Positions 1 to 7,694 of a DNA stretch of 13,967 bases are shown here, in pieces. Below the pieces are notes generated by a model. That model worked only from the letters and a program-made list of their open reading frames with translations. It did not search any database and was not told the DNA's origin. The translations under genes were made by a program, and so were the position numbers. Numbering within the stretch: position 1 is the first letter of the stretch; the number at the start of each line of letters is the position of its first letter. Source of the DNA: an uncultured Oscillibacter sp. (GTDB lineage: Bacteria > Bacillota > Clostridia > Oscillospirales > Oscillospiraceae); contig CABUDN010000060.1 of NCBI GenBank assembly GCA_902490355.1, forward strand, positions 1 to 13,967. The letters are read 5' to 3'.

Positions 1-47
1 GACCACCGAGATCTACACTCTTTCCCTACACGACGCTCTTCCGATCT
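1..47 (+). other. Illumina P5/TruSeq adapter contamination
   Basis: The first 47 bases match, from memory, the Illumina P5/TruSeq universal adapter without its first few bases. The stretch includes the flow-cell part (ACCGAGATCTACAC) and the Read 1 primer site ending in GCTCTTCCGATCT. Genomic sequence starts at base 48. This is a library artefact left at the end of a contig and carries no biological information. Confidence 0.98.
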
Positions 48-48
48 G

Positions 49-135
49 GTGGTGCAGGCCCAGGAACTGAAGGACGCTTTCACGGCCCGGCAGATGACCA
101 GGGAAGAGTATGTGAAGAAACTCAATGAGTTGTGA
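49..135 (+). CDS. C-terminal fragment of an unidentified protein, SHOCT-like tail (5' truncated)
   Basis: An open frame runs from the adapter junction to TGA at 133-135 and encodes about 28 residues: VVQAQELKDAF, then TARQMTREEYVKKLNEL. The amphipathic, charged 'MTREEYVKKLNEL' ending resembles the short C-terminal oligomerisation tail called SHOCT (pattern: helix, G/Q-hydrophobic-T-x-E-E-hydrophobic-x-x-K-x-x-x-L). That likeness is judged by eye, and the segment is too short to name the protein. The start and most of the gene are missing because the contig begins here. A hairpin follows two bases after the stop, which supports this being a true gene end. Confidence 0.6.
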   Translation: MVQAQELKDAFTARQMTREEYVKKLNEL

Positions 136-136
136 G

Positions 137-193
137 AACACAGGAAGCCTGTCCCGAGAGGGACAGGCTTCCTGTGTTGTGTCCGCAATTTTT
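137..193 (+). terminator. Intrinsic terminator-like hairpin
   Basis: A perfect 19-bp stem (137-155 with 160-178) is closed by a GAGA tetraloop of the GNRA type. The T-run TTTTT lies at 189-193, ten bases beyond the stem, further than in a classical terminator. It directly follows the TGA of the truncated gene and also lies just beyond the stop of the small minus-strand ORF, so it may separate the two. Confidence 0.65.
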
Positions 194-422
194 ACGAAAC
201 GGAACAGGCACCTGTCTCAGCTTCTTCAGCTGATGACAGATGCCTGTTTTCTTGGTAACGATTCAGCTCACTGACCAGTTCCCACGCCAGACGGAACCCG
301 CAGAGAAAGCTGTCCAGAGACCGCTCTTCGATGATATGGTTCTGGGTGTCGATGATCCGCAGCACCAGTTTTCTCCCTGGTTTCTCCAGTCGCTCGATCA
401 GCTGGTAGTGGTAGTTCTGCAC
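192..422 (-). CDS. Small conserved-looking protein, possible N-terminally decayed remnant
   Basis: This 76-codon frame starts at GTG (420-422) and ends at TAA. The middle reads naturally as protein (EKPGRKLVLRIIDTQN, then SLDSFLCGFRLAWELVSEL). The 'SFLxGFRLxxEL' block is reminiscent of small uncharacterised Firmicutes proteins of the DUF6809 type; this is a memory-level resemblance only. No good Shine-Dalgarno site precedes the GTG. Reading upstream in frame gives nine more coding-like codons (KKFPKYEQE) before a TAG at 450-452. The gene may therefore have lost its 5' part, or it may be an intact small gene with a weak start. No function can be assigned. Confidence 0.5.
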   Translation of the reverse strand: MQNYHYQLIERLEKPGRKLVLRIIDTQNHIIEERSLDSFLCGFRLAWELVSELNRYQENRHLSSAEEAETGACSVS

Positions 423-484
423 TTCCTGTTCGTATTTAGGAAACTTTTTCTAAAAATAAGCGTCTGCCAAAATAACCGAACACA

Positions 485-499
485 ATCGCTGCGAGCGAT
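485..499 (+). other. Short hairpin in the leader of the first SLH gene
   Basis: ATCGCT and AGCGAT form a 6-bp stem around a GCG loop, ending about 18 bases before the ribosome binding site of the gene at 533. It is too small to be a terminator on its own. It may be incidental or a minor leader structure. I see no convincing promoter in 423-515. Confidence 0.3.
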
Positions 500-532
500 A
501 AGAAAACAGAAATATTGGAAGGAGATATTACG

Positions 533-1642
533 ATGGACAAAAAGATTTCTGCTCTGGTCCTCACCGGTACGCTGGCCTGCGCCCTGGCGGTCCCCGCGTT
601 TGCTGCTGAGGTTTCTGCGGTACCCATCAGCTCCCCTGTTTCTGCGGAAGAGGTCGCTGTCCTCCCCGACAGCGTACTTTACTACGGCACTGTCAAGGAA
701 ATCGGAGAAAATGCGGATGGCACCATGACTTGGCTGCGCATGACCTCGGATCGGTACGGCGAGTATGTGATGAACCTCTCTGCCGACACAGTCTGGATCG
801 ATAGCGGCAAGCATACTGCCAGCGACCCCACCAATCTTAAAGAGGGTGAACGCCTCTATGTGTTCCACAGCGCAGTAGAGACTCGCTCCCTGCCTCCCCA
901 GTCCGCTGCTTTTGCAGTGGTGCGCAACATTCCCATGGACGTCGGCTGTGCCTGGTACCATGAGGTGGAGTCTGTTGCCCTGGAAAATGGCCAACTGATC
1001 ATTACTACCGACAACGGAAGCCTCCTGATCTCTGCTGACGAGAAGACTCAGCTGTCCCGCTATGAGGGCGAGGGAGCTGTTTCTTTGAAGGATATTCAGG
1101 CTGGTGATCGGGTCATGGCCTGGTACGGCGCCGTGACCGACAGTCTGCCCGGTCAGACTCATGCCACTTCTCTCATGCTGCTGCCCGAGCAGAATGCGGC
1201 GCAGGAGCGGGAGGACAACGATGCCGTCACCCGCGGTGAGCTGGCCGTTATGCTGTATGAGCAGGCGGGTAAGCCCGAGGTGAACAGCAATGGGATCTAC
1301 ACTGATGTGGATGCCGATTCCCATTACTTCCATGCAATCCGCTGGGTAACCAGCCAGGGGCTGATGAGCGGCTACGGCGACGGCAGCTTTGGGCCGGAAG
1401 GCACCCTGACCCGAGAGCAGTTAATGGTCATCCTGTGGCGTTACGCAGGCAGCCCCATGCTGATGGATTATCCCGGCCTGACCCAGTACAGCGACGCGGG
1501 CGAGAGCTCCCGTTTTGCCCAGTCCGCTATGGCCTGGGCTCACCAGAAGGGCTATATTTCTGCTGAGGCGAATGGCCTTCTGAACCCCCAGGGCGCCGCG
1601 ACACAGGAGATGGTTGAGGCAGCGCTGTCTTCCTTAAAGTAA
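533..1642 (+). CDS. Secreted SLH-domain protein with duplicated N-terminal domain
   Basis: A 369-aa protein. The ATG at 533 is chosen because GGAAGGAG (517-524) lies 8 bases upstream; an in-frame TTG at 515 would overlap that site. Residues 1-25 form a signal peptide (KK, hydrophobic core, PAFA-A). Residues about 46-135 and 145-218 look like two diverged copies of one beta-rich domain: each contains an 'LSADT/ISADEKT' strand, a 'L(K)xGdrl/v' turn, and ends in SLPPQSAAFAV or SLPGQTHATSL. Similar 'T-x-SLPPQ' modules occur in exported Firmicutes proteins; their function is unknown to me. Residues about 228-369 are SLH-like repeats, with the clearest motifs YTDVDADSHYFHAIRW and SGYGDGSFGPEGTLTREQ. 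SLH repeats usually tether a protein to pyruvylated secondary cell-wall polymer. The gene is monocistronic, with a terminator after it. Confidence 0.88.
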   Translation: MDKKISALVLTGTLACALAVPAFAAEVSAVPISSPVSAEEVAVLPDSVLYYGTVKEIGENADGTMTWLRMTSDRYGEYVMNLSADTVWIDSGKHTASDPTNLKEGERLYVFHSAVETRSLPPQSAAFAVVRNIPMDVGCAWYHEVESVALENGQLIITTDNGSLLISADEKTQLSRYEGEGAVSLKDIQAGDRVMAWYGAVTDSLPGQTHATSLMLLPEQNAAQEREDNDAVTRGELAVMLYEQAGKPEVNSNGIYTDVDADSHYFHAIRWVTSQGLMSGYGDGSFGPEGTLTREQLMVILWRYAGSPMLMDYPGLTQYSDAGESSRFAQSAMAWAHQKGYISAEANGLLNPQGAATQEMVEAALSSLK

Positions 1643-1658
1643 ACACCATCATTTGATA

Positions 1659-1701
1659 AAAAGGTACGCCGCAGAAATTATCGTTCTGCGGCGTGCCTTT
1701 T
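1659..1701 (+). terminator. Intrinsic terminator of the first SLH gene
   Basis: An 18-bp stem with one G-T pair joins 1659-1676 and 1684-1701. It is A-rich on the left, T-rich on the right, and has a 7-base loop. It begins 17 bases after the TAA at 1642. The A/T symmetry would allow it to work on both strands. Confidence 0.85.
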
Positions 1702-1807
1702 ATGGCGGATACAATTTATTTATGGGGGATACAAATGAATTTAGTGATGCCGATCGCAAGCGTTTCGGACCTACCGGATGCCTGCCCCGGCAGGTGCTCC
1801 ACACGAA

Positions 1808-1839
1808 AGCCCCCGGCGTCCAAAAGGGCACCGGGGGCT
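1808..1839 (-). terminator. Intrinsic terminator of the minus-strand LRR/SLH gene
   Basis: AGCCCCCGG (1808-1816) pairs with CCGGGGGCT (1831-1839) around a 14-base loop that can extend the stem weakly. It lies about 20 bases beyond the stop codon of the minus-strand gene. On that strand it is followed only by TTTCG, so the U-tract is weak. Together with the terminator at 1659-1701 it insulates two convergent genes. Confidence 0.65.
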
Positions 1840-1860
1840 GATTCACTTAGAGATTTCCGT

Positions 1861-4800
1861 TTAGGCCCGCCAGCGGTACAGCATCACCGCCAGCTGAGCC
1901 CGGGTGGAAAGACCGGTGGGATTGAGCAGCCCATCGGAGGTGCCGGTGATGATGCCCTGACCCACGGCCCAGTTCATGGCCTGGATGGCATAGTTGCTCA
2001 CGCTTTCCGCATCGGGGAAGCCGGAGAGGTTTTCCTCCATCGTCACTGCTGCCATGCCGTTTTGCACGGCGAATCGATACAGCAGGGCCGCCAGCTGCTG
2101 GCGGGTGACGGGGCTGCCGGGATTCGTCCCGTCAGAGATGCCGTTTGTGATAGCCCAGTCCCTAGCTGCCGCCATGTCGGCTGGATCCGCCCCGGACATC
2201 CTGGCCAGGATCATCCATACCTGCTGGCGGGTCACGGTGCCGCTGGGATTGAAGCTGACAGAAGAGGTCCCCTGCATATATTGATTGCTGCTGGCCCACG
2301 CGATTTCTTCGTGTGCCCAATAATCGGCAGGAACGTCGGCATAGGTGGGGCCGGATTCCGGAATGGCTGCCCCACTGGAGGAAGAGCCGCCGGAGGAAGA
2401 ACCACCGGAAGAGGAGCCGCCGGAGGAAGAACCGCCGGATCCGCTGTCGATCTCGGGAGCGGCGGAGCCATCGCCGGTGACGGACACCGTGTCGCCGGAG
2501 ACGTTTTGGGTCCAGGACTCTTCCGGCAGGATGTCCTCCGGGTCCTGATAGGTCACGGTGATGGTGCTGTCTGCTCCGGTATTTTGGAAGGTCATGGTGT
2601 CCCCGTTTCGCTCCAGGATCACGCTGGCCTCCGGCGAGACCGGTTGCCCGTCAAAGCGGACAGTGATTTTCCGGACAGGATCCGAGTGGGAATAGAAAAT
2701 ACAGGCCAGGGATACGTTGTCCCCACCGGCAGATACGGTCTGGACCATGCTGTCCGCCAGAGTCATCACACAGGCGCCGGAGGCGCTCATCTGGTAGAGG
2801 GACAGATCATCGGCCATGGTAACCTCTCCCAGGGAGGCAATGGTCCCCAGGTCCAGGGTGCCGGTGCCGGAGATCCAGGCCATGCTCCCCTCAAAGGGGC
2901 GGGAACTGGCCAGCAGATCGTCCTGCGCGCTGGACAGATAGGAGACGGGGACGACCTGGATGCCTTCGGCGGCCTGGACCTGGTCCCAGGGGTCCTGGGC
3001 GGCGGTGCGGACCAGCACGGAGGTGGTCCCTGTTTGGGCGTAGTGCACAAGATCGGTTCCGATCTTGTCAGGGGTGCAGAAGGTCAGGTAATTTTGCTCC
3101 TTGCCCAGAAAGCCCTTGTCCGACTGACTGCCGCCCCAGCCCAGGCTGCTGAACGACCATGCGGCGGAATCTGCGTCGGTATAATTCGTGATGGTAAGAG
3201 GTGCGGGGATGTTGGGGACGTTGCAGTTATAGCACCAGATGGTCAGGGTGTTGCCGTCGATCTCATAGTCATAGGCGCCAAGGGTATGGCTCTCGCCGCT
3301 GTCTGTGTGCTCCATCCAGATCAGAGGCATGGGGTTCTCCCCCTGCCCATAGCGGCGGATGGCTGCAAGCAGGCCGTCATAGTTCCAGCGGTTGCCGTCC
3401 ATCTCCTCCTGGAAGGCGGACAGATACTGCATCAGATGGCACATCTGAATAAATTCTGCCGCCGAGCGGTTCTGGAACTGCCCGGCCATATTCTGCTGGG
3501 CAAGGACGGTCACATCATCCCCGCCCTGGTCCAGAATATCGAAGCCATCCAAGTGGTAGGCGTCATCCCAGTAGTTGGCCAGGGAGACGGACAGGGCCAT
3601 GCCGAAGCAGAAGCCTCCCTTTCCGGGCTCGGTTCCCTTGCCGATGAGCTGGTCCGCTTTGTTGTCGTACCACCAGCCGCTGCTCTCGTCCCCACCCAGA
3701 AGTTCATAGAGCAGATACCGGCTCACAGGCTGGAAGTCGTCGGTGGAGAAATTGTCAGCGGCCCATTTCTGGAAGTAGGTCCGGCACCGGATGCTATCCA
3801 GTACCCGCCCCTGGGGATCCAGAATCTGAATGTCCACCAGGGTGTTGGGCGGGAAGAAGGCTTCCTCCCCGGGAGAAAAGGAGGCATAGAGCTCCTGCAG
3901 CTCGGGAGCATAGCCCACATCGCTGCCCTCGGCCAGAAGCTGCCCGTCGTTGGTGCCTGTCAGACGAATACTGCCGGTAAATGCCCCGTCGCCGTCCAGA
4001 TAGGTCTCCGGCAGGCCGGACTCCAGGACCAGGGTGACATAGGAGGGGCCCGTCAGGGGCAGCATGTTTACCCCGGTCCCCGAAAGCGCGGAAATGGCCA
4101 GATCCTGAATGAGCACCGAGGCGCGCACAATGGAAAGACCGGTCTCGTCGCAGCCGCTTTCCACACCGTCAAATACCATTTTCACGGTGTAGGTATACTC
4201 GGTGCCCTCGGTCACGTCCTGGTCCAGATAGACCTGGGTGTTGATCCCGGAGACCTGGGCGATCTGGGTATAGTCGCTCTCACCGCCGGTTTTGCGCAGG
4301 ATGAGGTAGGACACCTCCACCCCGGGGACCTCAGGCAGAGACATGCCGGAGTTCCAGGAGACCTCAATGCCCTCCGGCTGGTTTTCCACGCTCCACAGCA
4401 CCGGATCGGGGACGGTGATCTCTCCGCCGCCCGGCTCCTGGGGAAGCTGGCGCAGGATGGACAGGCCGTCCGGGTCATAGTTTCCCGTCTGATCTGCGTA
4501 ATAGGCCTGGACCGTGTAGGTATAGGTGACGCCCTCCTCCGCCGAAGGGTCCAGATAGGAATGGCTGTCGCCCACATCGGCCAGAAGCTGGAAGTCCCCG
4601 CCTTCGGTCTTGCGCAGGACCTGATAGCCGTCCACCGTGAACTGGATGCCGGTGGGTGCCAGGGGCAGGGACCAGGAGACCAGAACTCCGTCGGTCTCGT
4701 TTTCCGCGCTCCACAGGATGGGAACCGGGATCTGTTCCGTGCTCTCCTCGGGGCCGGTGGACTGAAAATAGATGATGGAATGGGTAAAGTGGTAGGTGTC

Positions 4801-6063
4801 GCTTCCAGAGATCTGGTTCCACTCCTCCTCCGTGCCGGCATAGTAGTAGGTGCGCTCATCGTAAGTGACATCGTAAAAGGCGTTTTTTCCGATGGACTTC
4901 AGGGAGGCGGGGAAGACCACCGTGGTCATCGCTTCGCAGTTATTAAACGCCTCATACCCGATCTCTTCCAGCCCCTCCGGGAGTCGGATCTCCTGCAGAC
5001 TGCCGTCTCCCCAAAAAGCACCGTCTCCGATTTTTTTCAGCGTGCTTGGAAATTCCACCAGCTTTAAATTGTCGCAGCCAATGAAGGAGTGATCCTTTAG
5101 TTCGGTAATGCCCTCGGGCAGACGGACGTATTCCAGAGACTCACAGTCGGCGAAAGCAGGACCCAACTCTGACAGTTGTGCCGGAAGGCGGATGCTGCGC
5201 AGCGCTGTGCAGGCACTAAAGGCCCCGCTCGGTATAGAGGTGACGCTGTCCGGAACAAAAATCGTCTCCAATTTATCGCAGTGGGAGAAGGCGCCGCCCT
5301 CGATGGTGGTCACGCTGTCCGGGATCTTTACGCTTTCCAGATTGTAGCAGAAGGCGACCGCACCGCTGGGGATCACCTGCAGGCCCGCCGGGAATGTGAT
5401 ATGGGTCAGGCCGGTGCCGTTAAAGGCATCGCTTTCAATGGTGGTGATCCGGTCAGACAGCTCCAGCTCGGTCAGGCTGCGGCAATTATAAAAGGCGGAA
5501 TCCCCTATTTTCGTGACGCCTTCCGGGATCACAAAGTCGACCAGGGATTTGCAGTTGTAAAAGGTATCCTCCGGGATCTCCGTCAGGGATTGGGGAAGGG
5601 GGGCATGGGTGAGCGCGTAGCACTTATAAAATACGCCGATGCCCAGCTCGGTGACGCTGTCCGGGATGGAGATGCTCTCCAGGGCGGGACACTCTGAAAA
5701 GGCGTACTCTCCAATGTAGGTGATGCCGTCCTCAATGATAACCTGGCGGATGAGCGGCATATAATCGACACCATCGCAGGACCAGTTTTTGGTGAAGAGC
5801 GACATATCCTTCATCCGTCCCGAGCCGGAAATGCGCAGGACATAGTCGGCGTCTATGCTCCAGGTCACGTCGGTGCCCGCTGTACCAGTGCCCAGGATCT
5901 CGGTTCCGCTCTCCCCGGTTTCTGAGATGGGATCCTCTTCCTGATATGTGGTGCTCTCTTCCGCTGCCGCTTCCGGCACCAGCCCGCCCAGGGGGCTGCA
6001 TAGGCCAAAGAGCAGAGCCAAAGCGGTCAGGATACTCCAGGTGCGTTGTGCTGCGTTTCTCAT
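1861..6063 (-). CDS. Giant surface protein: LRR, two FN3, papain-like region, Gly/Ser linker, SLH
   Basis: A 1400-aa protein. The ATG at 6063 is chosen because AAGGAG (6072-6077) lies 8 bases upstream and a signal peptide follows (residues 1-35, ILTALALLFGL core). Residues 65-85 are the short strand segment usually preceding BspA-like repeats. Residues about 103-410 hold some twelve LRR_5-type repeats (pattern IPDSVTSIPSGAFSACTALRSI). Two fibronectin type III domains span about 445-537 and 552-646. Residues 775-1000 look like a papain-fold peptidase: C819 in GGFCFGMA, H926 in SHTLGAYDY, and Y945-N-C-N-V-P950 where an Asn or Asp is expected. Residues 1207-1231 are Gly/Ser repeats. SLH repeats fill 1241-1400, the middle one shortened. 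I infer a wall-anchored adhesin with possible protease activity; catalysis is not shown. It is second in an operon with the HTH gene. Confidence 0.88.
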   Translation of the reverse strand: MRNAAQRTWSILTALALLFGLCSPLGGLVPEAAAEESTTYQEEDPISETGESGTEILGTGTAGTDVTWSIDADYVLRISGSGRMKDMSLFTKNWSCDGVDYMPLIRQVIIEDGITYIGEYAFSECPALESISIPDSVTELGIGVFYKCYALTHAPLPQSLTEIPEDTFYNCKSLVDFVIPEGVTKIGDSAFYNCRSLTELELSDRITTIESDAFNGTGLTHITFPAGLQVIPSGAVAFCYNLESVKIPDSVTTIEGGAFSHCDKLETIFVPDSVTSIPSGAFSACTALRSIRLPAQLSELGPAFADCESLEYVRLPEGITELKDHSFIGCDNLKLVEFPSTLKKIGDGAFWGDGSLQEIRLPEGLEEIGYEAFNNCEAMTTVVFPASLKSIGKNAFYDVTYDERTYYYAGTEEEWNQISGSDTYHFTHSIIYFQSTGPEESTEQIPVPILWSAENETDGVLVSWSLPLAPTGIQFTVDGYQVLRKTEGGDFQLLADVGDSHSYLDPSAEEGVTYTYTVQAYYADQTGNYDPDGLSILRQLPQEPGGGEITVPDPVLWSVENQPEGIEVSWNSGMSLPEVPGVEVSYLILRKTGGESDYTQIAQVSGINTQVYLDQDVTEGTEYTYTVKMVFDGVESGCDETGLSIVRASVLIQDLAISALSGTGVNMLPLTGPSYVTLVLESGLPETYLDGDGAFTGSIRLTGTNDGQLLAEGSDVGYAPELQELYASFSPGEEAFFPPNTLVDIQILDPQGRVLDSIRCRTYFQKWAADNFSTDDFQPVSRYLLYELLGGDESSGWWYDNKADQLIGKGTEPGKGGFCFGMALSVSLANYWDDAYHLDGFDILDQGGDDVTVLAQQNMAGQFQNRSAAEFIQMCHLMQYLSAFQEEMDGNRWNYDGLLAAIRRYGQGENPMPLIWMEHTDSGESHTLGAYDYEIDGNTLTIWCYNCNVPNIPAPLTITNYTDADSAAWSFSSLGWGGSQSDKGFLGKEQNYLTFCTPDKIGTDLVHYAQTGTTSVLVRTAAQDPWDQVQAAEGIQVVPVSYLSSAQDDLLASSRPFEGSMAWISGTGTLDLGTIASLGEVTMADDLSLYQMSASGACVMTLADSMVQTVSAGGDNVSLACIFYSHSDPVRKITVRFDGQPVSPEASVILERNGDTMTFQNTGADSTITVTYQDPEDILPEESWTQNVSGDTVSVTGDGSAAPEIDSGSGGSSSGGSSSGGSSSGGSSSSGAAIPESGPTYADVPADYWAHEEIAWASSNQYMQGTSSVSFNPSGTVTRQQVWMILARMSGADPADMAAARDWAITNGISDGTNPGSPVTRQQLAALLYRFAVQNGMAAVTMEENLSGFPDAESVSNYAIQAMNWAVGQGIITGTSDGLLNPTGLSTRAQLAVMLYRWRA
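2378..2437 (-). repeat. Four 15-bp tandem units encoding the Gly/Ser linker
   Basis: Four consecutive 15-base units of the form GAGGAAGARCCRCCG each encode Gly-Gly-Ser-Ser-Ser on the minus strand. They lie between the ectodomain and the SLH anchor. The unit length is a multiple of three, so slippage would lengthen or shorten the stalk without breaking the frame. Confidence 0.85.
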
Positions 6064-6080
6064 GTTTCTCTCTCCTTTTC

Positions 6081-7523
6081 TCATGCTTCGCGGAATCTTG
6101 CAAGCTCCTCCAAGGTGACCGCCGTCTCCTCCGTACTCAGAGCCTGGAGGCTGTGGGGCAGGTGAGTGAGCCAACCGTGGAAGGCCCGGCATAAGTTGGG
6201 CTCCCGTATTTGGATGGAGCAAAAGCCGTCCTGCAGGGGGAACCGCTCCGTGGTGAAAAAACCGATGCCGGAGCGGCGGGAGGTGGTCATGCTAAGGTAG
6301 TCCGGGAAAGTATCCGGCTCCAGAATACGCCCGGTGATGTCACCGCTTCGGATATGCCCGGCCAGGGCCAGCATCAGCTGCCGCCGCTGCTCCGGCGGGA
6401 AGGGAGCCACAAAGGCGACGGGGAAATCGTCCAGGGAGCCGGAACGGCAGAAGCGCTCCACTCCGCTGCGGGTGAAGAGCGTGTAGAACTGTTCCGCCGT
6501 CCGCAGGCGGCTGAACCGCTTTTGCGCTACGGCCTCCAGCCGATCATAGAAGGGGAGCTCCGGCCGCAGGTACCGGCCGATGGTAGCCTCGTCGTAGAAC
6601 CGGCCGAAGCAGGGCTGGTCCATGACCATGTAGAAGCCGTCCTCATCGGTGGACGCGTCGTAGGACTCCAGGATCTCCACCGGGTCGGCCGTGTACTGGG
6701 TCAGGGGTCGGCAGCGCTCCAGCAGGGACTGGAAATAACGGTGGTATTGCTCTACCTGGTCTGTGCCCCGCAGCAGCATGGCCTGGGAGCCGTCCTCCGA
6801 CAGACACACCGCACAGCTATGGGTCACCAGGAAGTAGGGGAAGGGGTCGGTGTACCGGGCGGCGATGCTGTCGTAATAGTAATAGGGGTGGTAGTTTCGC
6901 TTGGACAGCAAGCAGATGGGCAGGATTCGGCAAAAACATTCCAGATTGTGCAGATTGATATCCTCCGCTGCTCCGGAGGCGTCGAAAGCGATGATCTGCT
7001 GGACCTGCGCCCCCATGCGGCCATCCAGATACCGACGCAGCAGTTCGTCGTTCAGGAAGATGTCTGTGGGGGGAACGGTCAGCTCCACACGGGCATCCGA
7101 CCGGGTCAGCTCCTGAGAGAGGATCATCCGCAGCAGGGGATGGACGTTGGAGGCACCGGAAAAGATGGAGCGGGGGCCGGCATAGCCGTCCAGATCCAGC
7201 AGCAGGCGGCTCTCCTCAAAAGCCGGAGCTGTAAAGTCCAGCTGGGCCAGGTTGGAAAACAGCCTGCCCACGATTTCTCGGGACTGCCGGAGGCCCTCTT
7301 TTTCAAATTGGGAGTCGTAATAAGACCGCAGCCGCTGCTCTTCGCCGGGGGTCAGACGAAGATGGTAGATTAGATCGTCCAGAGCGGCATAGGGCAGCAC
7401 TCGCTGGCCTGTCAGCGTTTTGGAAAGGGCCGTCCGCTCCACACCGGACAGGCGGGAGAGAGCCGATACCGTCAGACCCTTGGTTTGAAGCAGGTCGCGC
7501 AGATACTCACTGAACAACTGCAT
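6081..7523 (-). CDS. XRE-type helix-turn-helix protein with large uncharacterised C-terminal region
   Basis: A 480-aa protein. The ATG at 7523 is preferred over in-frame ATGs at 7556 and 7541 because AGGTGAG (7528-7534) sits just upstream. Residues 4-62 form an XRE/Cro-type HTH (LRDLLQTKGLTVSALSRLSG, ERTALSKTLTGQR). The remaining 400 residues have no domain I recognise. They lack a signal peptide or clear membrane span, are rich in aromatics (HPYYYYDSIAARYTDPFPYF), and look globular and cytoplasmic, perhaps ligand-sensing. The stop lies 17 bp before the start of the surface-protein gene on the same strand, so the two are probably co-transcribed. The likely role is control of that operon through the repeats at 7554-7582, which is inference. 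A truncation is unlikely, since the frame is uninterrupted. Confidence 0.82.
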   Translation of the reverse strand: MQLFSEYLRDLLQTKGLTVSALSRLSGVERTALSKTLTGQRVLPYAALDDLIYHLRLTPGEEQRLRSYYDSQFEKEGLRQSREIVGRLFSNLAQLDFTAPAFEESRLLLDLDGYAGPRSIFSGASNVHPLLRMILSQELTRSDARVELTVPPTDIFLNDELLRRYLDGRMGAQVQQIIAFDASGAAEDINLHNLECFCRILPICLLSKRNYHPYYYYDSIAARYTDPFPYFLVTHSCAVCLSEDGSQAMLLRGTDQVEQYHRYFQSLLERCRPLTQYTADPVEILESYDASTDEDGFYMVMDQPCFGRFYDEATIGRYLRPELPFYDRLEAVAQKRFSRLRTAEQFYTLFTRSGVERFCRSGSLDDFPVAFVAPFPPEQRRQLMLALAGHIRSGDITGRILEPDTFPDYLSMTTSRRSGIGFFTTERFPLQDGFCSIQIREPNLCRAFHGWLTHLPHSLQALSTEETAVTLEELARFREA

Positions 7524-7553
7524 GTCGCTCACCTCTGTCATACGGGAAATTGT

Positions 7554-7582
7554 CATTATGTGTAAATTACCATTAAGTGTAA
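7554..7582. promoter_or_regulatory. 17-bp-period direct repeats, candidate operator
   Basis: CATTATGTGTAA (7554-7565) and CATTAAGTGTAA (7571-7582) differ at one base and are spaced 17 bp apart. One copy covers the -10 and the other the -35 element of the putative promoter for the HTH gene. This is the geometry expected for an autoregulatory site. Binding by the HTH protein is inferred from position only. Confidence 0.45.
7555..7582 (-). promoter_or_regulatory. Putative sigma-A promoter of the HTH/surface-protein operon
   Basis: On the minus strand, TTACAC (7582-7577) and CATAAT (7560-7555) are separated by 16 bases. This gives 4/6 and 5/6 matches to the -35 and -10 consensus. Transcription would begin near 7548, about 25 bases before the ATG at 7523. 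The region is markedly AT-rich compared with its surroundings. Confidence 0.5.
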
Positions 7583-7694
7583 TATAGCATAATGATCCGT
7601 AAAAGGGTGTGCAGGAATACTGCGGATTTTTTGCACACCTCTAAGCACATCCTCCTTTGGAGGACCAGGTTGTCATGTTTGGGAGTAAAAAGAG

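Noticed and set aside
2378..2437. Tandem repeats considered as a CRISPR array
   Set aside because: The 15-base units abut with no spacers and encode a Gly/Ser linker in frame inside a gene. No CRISPR array or cas gene is visible in the window.
1693..5067. 1124-codon plus-strand ORF opposite the giant surface protein
   Set aside because: It is an antisense shadow caused by the codon bias of the minus-strand gene. The translation is low in domain character, lacks a ribosome site, and would overlap a gene with a signal peptide and clear domains.
6064..6222. Upstream extension of the surface-protein gene by 53 codons
   Set aside because: The extension overlaps the end of the HTH gene and is Pro/Gly-rich without a signal peptide. 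The ATG at 6063 has AAGGAG at good spacing and a proper signal peptide.
6210..7373. 387-codon plus-strand ORF opposite the HTH gene
   Set aside because: It is an antisense shadow without a ribosome site or recognisable domains.
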